Assembly (NCBI GenBank): GCA_963971405.1
Contig: OZ020489.1
Coordinates: 27,120,290-27,184,289 of the forward strand
DNA: 64,000 nucleotides
Reading direction: 5' to 3'
Source of the DNA: Psococerastis gibbosa
Lineage: Eukaryota > Arthropoda > Insecta > Psocodea > Psocidae
A program made the position numbers and the translations under genes. The notes beneath the pieces were generated by a model that worked only from the letters and a program-made list of their open reading frames with translations, did not search any database and had not been told where the DNA came from. Of this stretch, positions 11,470 through 21,688 are shown piece by piece; position 1 is the stretch's first letter; the number at the start of each line of letters is the position of its first letter.

Positions 11470-11940
11470 ACAGGGCAATAGTATACTAATCTTAATATAT
11501 ATATTTCGACTGTCCGTGTGTATGAAACCAAACTCCTCTCAAACGACTGGACCGATTATGATGAATATTGTTGTGTGTGTTCAAGGAGTTTCGAGGATGG
11601 CTTAAATTAACACTTTCGTCCACTGGAGAATGTTTTTAAAATTAGATTTTGTAATATTTTACATTGGATCCCGCAGACTGCCGACATCAACCGACATCTA
11701 GCGGCAAACTGCGCTACATTTAATTTTCGTTTATCCCGACAGTTGGCGTTACCACCGCCAACCGACATCAACTGACATTTAGCGGCAGACTGCGCTACCA
11801 TTAATTTTCGTTTATCCCGACAGTTGGTGCTGCGTGTGTGTTGTGTGTGACGACTGTGACCACAATTAATTTACATGAGCAGTGACTGCGAGGCCGTAGG
11901 CCGAACTGCCGCCTGAACCGGGGAACCGCTTGTAGATATG
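11470..11940 (+). mobile_element. Helentron-like non-autonomous element with an internal tandem duplication
   Basis: The start carries CTGTCCGTGTGTATGAAACC, CAAACTCCTCTCAAACGACT and GGACCGATTATGATGAAT, a 5' signature shared by many arthropod Helentron/DINE elements. The end GCCTGAACCGGGGAACCGCT followed by TGTAG resembles the GC-rich tail of such elements. Between them lies a roughly 85-bp unit in two tandem copies (about 11672-11828), each with GACATCTAGCGGCA or GACATTTAGCGGCA and ATTTTCGTTTATCCCGACAG. No Rep/helicase frame is present. The assignment is by resemblance. Confidence 0.5.
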
Positions 11941-12317
11941 TAATAAGTTACTCTTATAACGTTTCTCTTCTTTTTATGGTAATAAAAAGCGCCTTTCCAA
12001 ATACACAAGTCTGACTCTATACTATGCCATACCTAAACAAAAACTTTCATACCATGCGTTTAATTTTAAAACGCAGTACATAGAAGAGGCAGAATGTATA
12101 AGGGGAACCACGGCTTTTAGAATGCTTCCCGAAAGAGCTACAGGAGATGTTGAAACTCCATAAATCGAGATGGGAGCTAAAGGACGGGGCGCCACAGGGG
12201 CTGGAGTGCCCGAGGCAATGGCCAGCCATACTGGCGGCAACTAGTGTTCTACATAAGAGAGATAGGGCATTTGAGGGGGCAAAAAATATCATTTGAATCC
12301 TGGTGCCACCTGGTACG

Positions 12318-13161
12318 TATTTGCTTTCCAATTTATGCGTAGTATAAGGAAAGCTTTGTGCAGGTAAAAATTTTAGATTCCGAGATTTCAACGGATTTAC
12401 ACGTTTTGAGGCCCCAGGAACCAAAAAAAGTGGTTTTTACGAAATGTCTGTCGCTCTGTCTGTCTGTCTGCTCATCGATTTCCTGGCAGACTACTCGGTC
12501 GATTTTGATGAAATTTGGCATGTAGGTTCACAAAAATCATGCCTTGGGACAATTTTTTTATTTTGGGGTAACTTAATTTTGGGGGGTTTTGTTCTCAAAA
12601 CAACTCCAAAAAAACGTATAAAAAAATTATTTCTCAAAAGCGGCTCCAACGATTTCTTTTAAATTCACATACATAATATTGTAGTCGTTATTAATGTTAA
12701 CAAAATGCGGTGGGTCGCTTACCCCTTGGCAGTTTGCTTCTGGGGGTAAAAAATTAAATAAGTCAATTTTCAGGAAAAATGATTAAAAAATAATTTTTCT
12801 GTGGAACATTTCCATCGATGATTTCTACCTTCACGTATATTTTAGGAGTTAAATAGAATTTTGCTTTCCCAAAAAAGTATTTGGTTTTGTGTAAAAAATT
12901 ATTTTTTGAAGAAATTGTAGAAAATTCACGCTCCAATAAAATTTTTTTATTTTATTTTGCGTTACGTACACTGGATAGAATGGAGTTTTAAGGATTTAAA
13001 TATATACATACTGTATATAGGTTACCTCAACTCCAGTGACTTCAGATGGACCCCCCTCAGGATCCGAAATTTAACAATAGGGGAAATTATCATTATCTCA
13101 TCTACTAATTGATAAATTTGAAAGCATGTTCGAGTAAACTCGAACCGGTTCTTTTAGTGGC
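12318..13161 (+). repeat. Rep A copy 4, full length
   Basis: It starts TTGCTTTCCAATTTATGCG, has the CTGT tract (12446-12470), the GACTACTCGGTCGATTTTGA block, the GGTTTTGTGTAAAAA section and the tail AACTCGAACCGGTTCTTTTA. The C-homopolymer is short here (about 13051-13057). Confidence 0.8.
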
Positions 13162-13169
13162 TGGTCATC

Positions 13170-13905
13170 AGGGACGGATCCAGCCCATATTGGGGGGGAG
13201 GGTTAGTTGTGGGTCAATACAAAAAAAAAGTATCGTTTAAATTAGAGCGTAATAAAAATTAACTAACAATAGATTTCCGTCCATGCTGCTCATAGGAGGT
13301 GTGGCGAGTGACCCAAGAAAGTGAATGTGCCATCTCTCCTATAGAGAACTATAGCTGCAACAGTTACAGGTGATATGCATACTGTCCAGTCGAAGCGATA
13401 ACTCCGTCAAAAGACGCCGGATGTACAGTCGTCATTACATACATACAGTACATACATCTGTATATCCCTATGTTTAATTTTATATTTTGACACTCCAATC
13501 AACCGCACCACAGTAAAAACCCGAAGAAAAATGTGTCTGCTGCTAGTTTAGCCCTGTCCATTCCATTTTAACACTCTAAGCAGTTTCAGGAAAAACAATG
13601 ACCGAGATCAAGACGTTCTCGTCCGACCGGGTCCAGTATAATAAATAGGTCCGGAGCGACCACTTCACGCTGCGCACGCGGCACTATGAGGGAAGAGGAA
13701 GAAGGAGCACTTTCACATACAATGACACTCACAGACACCCTATTGAAAACTGGCAAAAGTAAACTATTTTAGACGGTCCCTGGGCATCCAGTGCGCTCCT
13801 GATAACAGCATGTCATCTATAGTCTTATAAAGCGGCCCCTAGACGTTCAATATTATTCATTATACAAAGGACAAGCGAAATTTGCAGTCCAGCAGTACTA
13901 CTCGT
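13170..13905. other. No gene seen
   Basis: No convincing coding frame. GAGAGAACT-type words and AT-rich stretches occur without any repeated partner in the window. Confidence 0.4.
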
Positions 13906-13910
13906 ATTAT

Positions 13911-14738
13911 TTATTGCTTTCCAATTTATACGTAGTATAAGGAAAGCTTTATGATGGTACAAATTTTCGATTCCAAGATTTCAACGGATTTACACGTTTT
14001 GAGGTCCCAGGACCCCAAAAAAGTGGTTTTTACGAAATGTCCGTCTGTCTGTCTGTCGCTCTGTCTGTGCTTCGATTTCCGGGCAAACTACTCGATCGAT
14101 TTTGATGAAATTCGGCATGTAGTTTCACAAAAATCATACCTCGGGATCATTTTTTTTATTTGGGGCTAACTCAATTTGGGGGGGGGGGGGGGTTTATCCT
14201 CAAAGAACTCCAAAAAAAAACGTCTAAAAAAATTATTTCCCAAAAACGGCTCCAACGCTTTCTTTTAAATTCACATATATTGTAGTTGTTATTAACGTTG
14301 ATAAAATGCGAGGGGTCGCTTGCCCCTTGATAGTTTGCTTCTGGGGGAAAAAAAATAAAAATAACTAAATTTCAATTCCATCGATGATTTCTACCTTCAG
14401 GCATGTATTAGGTGTTAAATTGAGTAACGAAACCGGACAGATTGCTTTCCCAAAAAACTATTTGGTTTTGTGCAAAAAAAAAATGTTTTCGAAAAAATGA
14501 TAGAAAATTCACGGTCAAATGCATTGCCATTATTGCTGTGCGGTAATTTTTTGGTCAGACCTATCTAGAATTTACCTCACCTCCAGTGACGTCAGGTGAA
14601 CAAACCCCCCCCCCCCCCCCCCTGGAGATGCCTAATTTTAACTATAGGAAAATTATTTACCTTGAAATTACTCATTTTCTCTAGCTACTACTTGATAAAT
14701 TGGAAAGCATGTTCGAGTAAACTCGGACCGGTTCTTTA
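13911..14738 (+). repeat. Rep A copy 5, full length
   Basis: It begins ATTGCTTTCCAATTTATACG, with CTGT units at 14043-14068, a G-run at about 14177-14192, a C-run at about 14605-14622 and the tail AACTCGGACCGGTTCTTT. Its right end abuts the stop codon of the minus-strand frame at 14736-14896. Confidence 0.8.
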
Positions 14739-14896
14739 AATACTTTGGGATAGGGTGAAAGAGCAGGAATTGTCAGGCAGTTGGTCGGGGTCGTATTTAA
14801 TGACGGAGTCTACAGTAATTAATTCTTGCCAGGTTTCACAACAAAAGGCCAACCTAGTAGCTATTGCGCTGCACTCTTTCATGCATCGTGTTATTC
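14736..14896 (-). CDS. Candidate Cys-rich exon of a small secreted protein
   Basis: On the minus strand an acceptor (GTGAACACAG) is followed by a phase-1 open frame of about 53 residues ending in TAA at 14736. It contains TRCMKEC, AFCCETW and DNSCSF, six cysteines in all, so a secreted disulphide-bonded domain is plausible. The phase matches two signal-peptide exons upstream on the same strand (17494-17557 and 21032-21101). The stop lies on the edge of Rep A copy 5, so the original exon may have been cut by that insertion. I do not recognise the family. Confidence 0.3.
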
Positions 14897-15361
14897 CTGT
14901 GTTCACAGCAAATCGCTGAATCACAGCTGAGGCACGCACTCGGCAACAGCTGGTTCCGTACATTATTTTAACGCATTAATAATTACTGCGAACTATTCCA
15001 AGCCATTGACGATACTGTACAGTGTACAGTATGTTTGCAATGGGATGGGGAGGATGCATACTACTGCTTACAGTGGCGTAAATATACCTGAGTCCAGATC
15101 ATCTCTAGCTTCTTGCCCATAGATGAGGCCTGATACGGCGTACGGCGTTGTATTCTACCAAACAAACTGCTTACCGCTCCCCGTTTAACCTAAACATCTA
15201 TTAGATCTGAGAAATTATGCATTACAACTCATATTAGTTAATTTCATCATCCATTTTCCCATTTCAGGGGCCCACTCCCACCCAGTAATATAAGCCACGA
15301 AATACTTAAACAGTGTATAGCTGAAAACCAACGACGATAGAGCGCAGCCAGCTTTGGAGGA

Positions 15362-15530
15362 GAATTTTTTTTTTTTTTTTTTTTAAAGATTAATCGCATA
15401 CAAACAATTTAATGAATGTATCCGATTGACCTCTTCAGTCGCCTCTGTAGGTTAGTACCTGTGTTGAGCTACGACACGTCTCCGATCGCATGGCGTGTAA
15501 AGACTCACATAAGTGCAAGCACGTTACCAC
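15362..15530 (-). repeat. Rep D copy 1 (poly-A-tailed retroposon-like repeat)
   Basis: Read on the minus strand it ends in a run of about 18 A. It shares CATACAAACAATTTAATGAA, CGCCTCTGTAGGTTA and GCATGGCGTGTAAAGACTC (plus-strand spelling) with 61017-61160 in an eEF1A intron. The poly-A end fits a retroposed transcript or SINE. No polymerase III boxes are clear. Confidence 0.6.
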
Positions 15531-15696
15531 CTGGCCATCGAAGTCGATTTATTCCCAAATGGGGTATAGCAGTGGCAAATATAGTCGTATATTTATGGGG
15601 CAGACACGAACATCCTCTTAACCACAAACAATATTAGTTCGATTATATTAAATTAGGCCGACAATGGAAGGTCTACGCAGAACGCAGAAGACCTAA

Positions 15697-16082
15697 AGCG
15701 CCCATTCCATCGACCGGCTAGGGCTGTTTACAAAAAGAGTGACGTGGTAGCAAACATTCAAGACATAGGTGGCGTTTCCACCGACCTACATTGCAGAATG
15801 CAAATGACATTGACGGATATTAGAATTTTTCTTTTTATAGAAATCGATTAAAATGTTTGTACTTATACATATACATATCCCATGGCGCCATTTTTTAATT
15901 TCAGTTTGTTTGTGATTTTACTGTATGATCATTGATCAATTTTATCTATGTCATAGAGGAAAATAAACATTTCCGTCAATTCTGCAATGCGAGGTCGGTG
16001 GAAACGCCAACTAAGTCTTGAATGTCTGCTACCACGTCACCGTTTTTGGAAATAGCCCTAGCCGGTCAATGGAATGGGCACC
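15697..16082. mobile_element. PIF/Harbinger-like MITE, copy 2
   Basis: The left arm begins GCGCCCATTCCATCGACCGG and the right arm ends CCGGTCAATGGAATGGGCACC. The inner arms match through GACGTGGTAGC and GGTGGCGTTTCCACCGACC. TAA and TTA flank it (15694-15696 and 16083-16085). The central spacer contains ATGATCATTGATCAATTTTA, shared with copies at 22254 and 47622. Confidence 0.8.
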
Positions 16083-16089
16083 TTAAGCA

Positions 16090-16680
16090 AGATTATGCTT
16101 TTTACTTCAATCAAGACTTTTATTTGAGCAGAGCCTTGACAAACGCCCTGCTACTACATCAATTTATGTAGTCCCATAACCTTTGCTGATAAATAAGTGC
16201 AAAGAATTCCATGTAGTAGTAATTGGGCTAGCCCCGCTAGGGCACTATCAAGTTCCAAGAGAGATAGGGGACATTAGCATAGAGAAAGATAGTGATTTGG
16301 ATGCTGTCACACACAAGAATGCTGTGCTTGACGTCAGAGACAAAAGACCACACTACAGTGAAAAACATGACAGTTATGTACATTGCTCTCCCGTCTTAAG
16401 ACAGCACAAGACACTTTAAACTTTATATTCATTGTGAGCATCGTTACTTTCGTAGGAACAGTGGGTTTTAAACAACTGGCGCAACAAATTGTAGATGTTT
16501 TTTTTAATTAGAGGTCAGTTGTCAGAGGGGTCATTCTATAGGTATATTAGTATTCATGATTCTATAGGTATATTGCTCTAGGTTATTTTTAAGTGCTTCA
16601 TTTGTTTATTAATTTATTGACTTTATTGACTTAACGCCTATTGTTTCATATTATGACTCAATACAAAGATATTCTATTCT
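16090..16680. other. No gene seen
   Basis: The open frame at 16183-16419 has no family resemblance. A short direct repeat ATTCTATAGGTATATT occurs twice near 16532-16575. Confidence 0.4.
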
Positions 16681-16681
16681 A

Positions 16682-16815
16682 TGACCCCCCCCCCCCTACA
16701 TGAGTAAATTCACATGATAGTAAAAAAAAAATTTAATTGAAAAACTCAAATTTCCAGCAAAAATATTACCTTTTAAACCTACATACAACTTGTGACCCCC
16801 CCCCCCCCAATTTTC
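16682..16815. repeat. Rep E copy 1, bounded by C-homopolymers
   Basis: GACCCCCCC, then ATGAGTAAATTCACATGATA, AAAAAAAATTTAATTGAAAA, ACCTTTTAAA and CTTGTGACCCCCCCC. The same order of words occurs at 21243-21405. Both borders carry a long mononucleotide run. Confidence 0.6.
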
Positions 16816-17493
16816 AGCTGGTTCCGCTCTTGACTACAATAGCACTACTATATATAGTTCAGCATGAGGCTGTGATTAAACACGAATAGATACCGTACTT
16901 CGGACTGTTAATCCAATATTTTGGCTATGGTCGATGGCCTCAACGACCGGGTACACGACTGTGACTTGTCATACTCCGGCACGTAGGTATAGATTTTTAG
17001 GGGTTTTTAAGCCTGAGCCATGGCCATAAAATTTTTCAGGTGAGGAGGGGGCTGGATCTTGCATATAGACCGATTTCACCCATTTTTTGGAGGGGGTCAC
17101 TGCAATGTTTTAAAACAGAGATTTATGTAACCGCAACAAGGGAGCCCGGTGGTTTCGCCCTGGGGACTTGTTTTGAATAATTATACCCGAAATAGTGAGG
17201 GTTTACAAATTTCGGCAGGAGTTAAGTTTAGGCTTTTTCGGACTTTTTACGCCTTACGCCCTTGCAGCTTACGGCTCCCCCTTTGTGTGCATACATCAAA
17301 ATCAGAATAAATTATATTCACCAGAGCAATACAATATGTTCAGAATCGCAGAAACTGTAGCCTTCAACCATTATTTACTTACCATTGCTAGCATATCTGT
17401 GAAATAGCGGGACAAGCAAAGGGTCGTCCGTAATTGTCCTGTCTCTATTACAAACTGAAAGACGCCCGCTGTCAGCAGTCCGCCTGATTTTAC

Positions 17494-17557
17494 CGCAGGC
17501 CGCGAAAGACGCGCACAAAGTCGCGACTACCAACGCACACAACAACACACGCGGCAT
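17494..17557 (-). CDS. Candidate signal-peptide first exon
   Basis: ATG at 17555-17557 (minus) opens a frame reading MPRVLLCALVVATLC, then a small-residue cleavage-like stretch ASFAA, then a phase-1 GT donor (TGCG|GTAAAA) at 17494. That is the shape of a secreted-protein first exon. The upstream leader is GC-rich. The nearest phase-compatible open exon downstream on this strand is 14736-14896. Transcription and splicing are inferred. Confidence 0.35.
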
Positions 17558-18057
17558 GGCAGCGGCGTCCTTTTAAGAGGAGTCCAACGATGACGGACGG
17601 GAGCGCAGCTGGAAAAGAAACAGGAACCTGTTAGCAGGGACACTTCACAGAAGACGAAAAAAGGAGAAAAAAAAACTGTCGGCACACTTCAAAGAGAACT
17701 GAAGATCTGTGTGGAGAAATATTTGGGTCAGTCGCGGCGGGATACGCGAAAGTGAAATGTAAAAATTGTAGCTGACTCCGTGTTGAATAATTTACTGTAG
17801 AAGAGAATACCAATGAAGATTTATAGCATACTTTGCGGAAGCATTTTCGCATATCGGCGCTGCCACTACAGCGGGAGATTTAGAGCGAGCCCGACCAGCC
17901 GCCAGATAATCGAAATCCGGCCAATTAAAGTTTTCTAATGTTTTGGGATAGGGCGAAAACATACAAACTATCTTGAGGACTTTACTGTCAGGCCAATGGC
18001 CAGAGCCTACCTTGTATTGTAATATTATTATTGAGGTTTTTTGTGTGCCAATGACCC

Positions 18058-18175
18058 CGTTGGTTTTCGTCAACTCACGCGGACTGCAAGTGCCAATGGG
18101 CAAGCTCAGACATGCTTACCGTTGACATTGTAACGGGTATTAGCTCGACTTAACCAAGTATGGGAACGAGTCCAG
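18058..18175 (+). repeat. Rep C copy 1
   Basis: It shares GACTGCAAGTGCCAATGGGC, AAGCTCAGACATGCTTACC and ACTTAACCAAGTATGGGAAC with copies at 51868-51975 and 55355-55478 (reverse). The origin of the family is unknown. Confidence 0.55.
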
Positions 18176-18179
18176 AGCC

Positions 18180-20870
18180 GACCTTTTAAATTATTACAGC
18201 ATGGCCGGCAATTCATGAGATGCAATTGATGCATTTACAGTGGCTTTAAGGTGGTATTAGACAAGACACATCATTATCAGTTTATTTACACAAAACCAAA
18301 TTTTACAGGAAATATTTATCATATAGCCATCAATGAGAGGTCATAAATGAGAAGGCATGTTCCTCTACATTTTGATACACAGTATGTGTCCATCACCACA
18401 TAGTTTGGCCGCAGTTTCCTTCAGAGTGTTTAAAACATTTTTCCCGCTGAGCAAATGATATTAAGTGGATCTAGGGACACCAGCTCAGCTCAGCATTGGA
18501 ATATAACGTAACTGGCAAGTTCCGAGGTGGCTACATCACATATTGTATATGAAATGAAATGAATGACGGTCTCACGCTCAACCCGGAAACTACCAGTCCA
18601 GTTAGGTTCCGAGATGCTTACTGAATTTCGAACTTCCGATAAGAGAACAGCCAACAACAAGGGAAATACCCACTACGTGTTGTAAGTATAACGTCGAATT
18701 TCTTTGAAATAATAATAATAATAGTAATAATAATGTGTATTGAAAAAAAAATTACATTACACAGATCAGCAGTAGCCACAACAGCTAAATACTGAAAGAG
18801 AATCACCGTAGTGTCACTAAAAAAAATAAGAAATAGAAATAAATAAAACACAGCATTACATATCAGCTGTTTTAAATATATCGCTCAAACACCAATAAAT
18901 CAGTTGTGAAGGCTTATTAGACCTAATCTAACCATGCATCCATTCACGTCTTCAGGAACTGTAACCAAACGGTGTTAGTACCGGCTACATGGTACTATAC
19001 TATCGAAATGGAGAGGAGCATTTCATCTACTCTCATTTATGACTATAGGATCCGTATTCCATGGGAAACTCGACTTTTTACACACAAAAAAAACTCCGAT
19101 TTGCTCTTAACGGATGGAAATTTAACGAAAATGTCGAGGTGAAGATAATAAGGGGTTTGGTGTAGGGAGGATTGTGGAGCAATAGAATACTGCGCAATCG
19201 GGCCCACACTGAGTTAATTTCCACTGCGTCGCGGTAGATATGGGCCAGAAACTGCTCATAAAAATATAAAGAACCTGTTTTTGCAGTTGCAGAATGGCAC
19301 AATGACATTCCAGCGGACCCGGAGAACACCACGCTCAATTTCTCAAAACTGCATCGCAACTTCTTGACCGCTCCACATTTCCTTCGTTATCGCGTTCACT
19401 TCTCGCTTTCCTATTCATACCACAACGTATGTAAGCAGTCCATTCACGGTCCAGCAAGGGGTCTTACAACCGACCCTTCACCACTCATAATGTAGGAATA
19501 TACGGGGGGGGGGGGGGGGGGCTATAGCCAATGGGGTCCTCAAAATGCGTAAAACCCCACTAGAACCCCGGGCCCCCCTTCCGCTCGATTGTATTAATTA
19601 CCTATACTATAGAACCCTTTTTGCTCTGAAAATGCGAAAAACCCCAATATTTCAGCCCTATTAAAAAAAAAACGAAATTTAATCTTAGCCCCCTCCTTGG
19701 TCTCATTCTAGACCCGCGCCTGCATCCCGTTGAGAGCAAATCGGAAATTGCCAATATTCGCTTTTGAACAAAGTCAAATTTCACAGAAACCATCAATACC
19801 CAGTAGAACTATAAAATAATTATGTCACATCCCTTAGAATAAATACTCCTCTATAGTCTACATGTTGGCATTTGACGTTAGACACCGATTGATTGGTCAC
19901 AGTTTTTGAACTCATTGTCCCGACCAACACCTTAATTGGTCGCCCGTTTTTATGCAAGATAAGTGCAATAATTGTAGTCAATCGGTGTTATAAAGAGGCA
20001 TACATCATTTATCAAAATGCTGAGAAGCATTTCTTCTGAGGGATGAGGTATTCTCAAACGTACAGTTCAATGATTTTTACACTTCCGATCGTCTCATGTT
20101 GGGTAGTGTGTTGAGTGGATTGGGAAGAATTGCTTCTCTTTGTAGGACACTTAATTATTTGTCTTGTATTATCAACTAAACTAGCCCCCCCCCCTCCCTG
20201 CACGATCACGCGATTGCTTCTTTAAAATTAAATTTCAGAAGAAATATATAGATCATAGAGAGCGTAGAGACTCATACCTGATTAGGTACCTGTAAGTTTA
20301 AATAAATGTCCCACTGCAGATGGAAGTGCATTGGTTGTCAAGTTCAAACCTGTATTAAAGGGATCCTTTAAATTAAAGAAACAACTGCGCATGCCGACCT
20401 TTTATGAACATGTGCTGAACATACCTGTGTTTTAATTCCGTTATTTTCAAAATAAATAGGTACGATAACTGCAAAGATTCTTCAATAGCCTATGTGGACA
20501 TGGGTTAAAGCTTACAGGCAGGCAACCTTGTTTACCAAGTTAATTAGAGCTACCGGACAGGATTACACGAATTAGTTGCTTACTTCAGATGACAATCGCT
20601 CAGATCAGATGTTCCGTAGTGTTACCTTTCATTGGAATTTTCTACCGGTTGTAACATTATTAGGCCAAATTATTGACATAAAACCCCCTCTCATCCCCCA
20701 TGCAGGTCTAGATGGACCAAAGTGGTACAATTTTGTAAATAACTAATTCCAAGATCGATGTAAAATTACGCGGCCTTGATGAAAACAAATTGTGCATAAG
20801 CTTGCAACAGACGCTGACCTGAGATGCCTACTTCAATATTTTTATGCATAATTCTGAAGACTTAGAAATA
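18180..20870. other. No gene seen
   Basis: Contains an AAT microsatellite (about 18708-18733), a G-run (19504-19521), a C-run (20184-20193) and a hairpin with ACACCGATTGATTGG and CAATCGGTGT (about 19890-19995). At 18972-19046 a segment with CAAACGGTGTTAGTACCGGC recurs at 37575-37650. None of the open frames has a recognisable family. Confidence 0.45.
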
Positions 20871-21031
20871 AATTACCTTTTACGATGATAACTTATGATG
20901 TACACTGTCGGTGACGATGTTGCATAGCACAAATCAACGAGTAGTACTCTTGAAATAAGAAAAAAACTGCTGAAACTGGTGCGAAATACAAAATTAAAAT
21001 ATCCTGATACAAACCACTCAACACCAAATAC

Positions 21032-21101
21032 CGGACTGGCAAAACTCGCAGACGACAACAGCGACGATGCAACACGACAGTAGACGAACTGGCACGACCA
21101 T
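21032..21101 (-). CDS. Candidate signal-peptide first exon
   Basis: ATG at 21099-21101 (minus) opens MVVPVRLLSCCIVAVVV, a basic residue then a hydrophobic core, followed by CEFCQS and a phase-1 donor (TCCG|GTATTT) at 21032. The phase is the same as the similar exon at 17494-17557, which could mean alternative first exons or tandem genes. Function unknown. Confidence 0.33.
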
Positions 21102-21242
21102 GTTGTTTTTCTTAAAGGCCACTAGATGGCAGCATATCCTTGCCAGGTATTTCCCGCCAAATCCGACTTTTTAAAAAATTTTAATCACTTGCTCATAATT
21201 TTAATGCATAAACATATAAACATAATTAGAAACCAATGATCC

Positions 21243-21405
21243 ACGGGGGGGGGGGGGGGGGGGGGGGTCACGACTCCCTAAATGAGTAAATTCATAGTAA
21301 ATGTTTAAGATACCTAGTAAAAAAAAATTGAATAAAACTCAACTTTTCAACAAGAGAAAGTACCATTTAAACTTTCAAAAAACTCGTGACCCACCCCCCC
21401 CCTAA
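21243..21405. repeat. Rep E copy 2, bounded by a G-run and a C-run
   Basis: A G-run (21245-21267), GTCACGACTCCCTAAATGAG, AAAAAAAATTGAATAAAACT, ACCATTTAAACTTT and CTCGTGACCCACCCCCCCC match the word order of 16682-16815. Confidence 0.6.
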
Positions 21406-21688
21406 ATTAAAAATAAGAAGAGAGAAAAGCACAATAAACATTTTCCCACTCTTCACCCTTAACGAGGGGATAAAATAACAACAGACATCTTCTGGGCTCA
21501 TTGGTAACTATGTTGACAATAGCTGTACTAAAAGGCCTATGAGCTAGGTACTATCCTAAAAGTACATACCCACTGTTTTCTAATACACCACAAGAAAAAA
21601 ATTTTCACATCATATTTTACATTTGCAATAAAAATATTCAGTTTTTATGAAATAATATTGTATTATAACACATTAGAAGCCTAACAGG

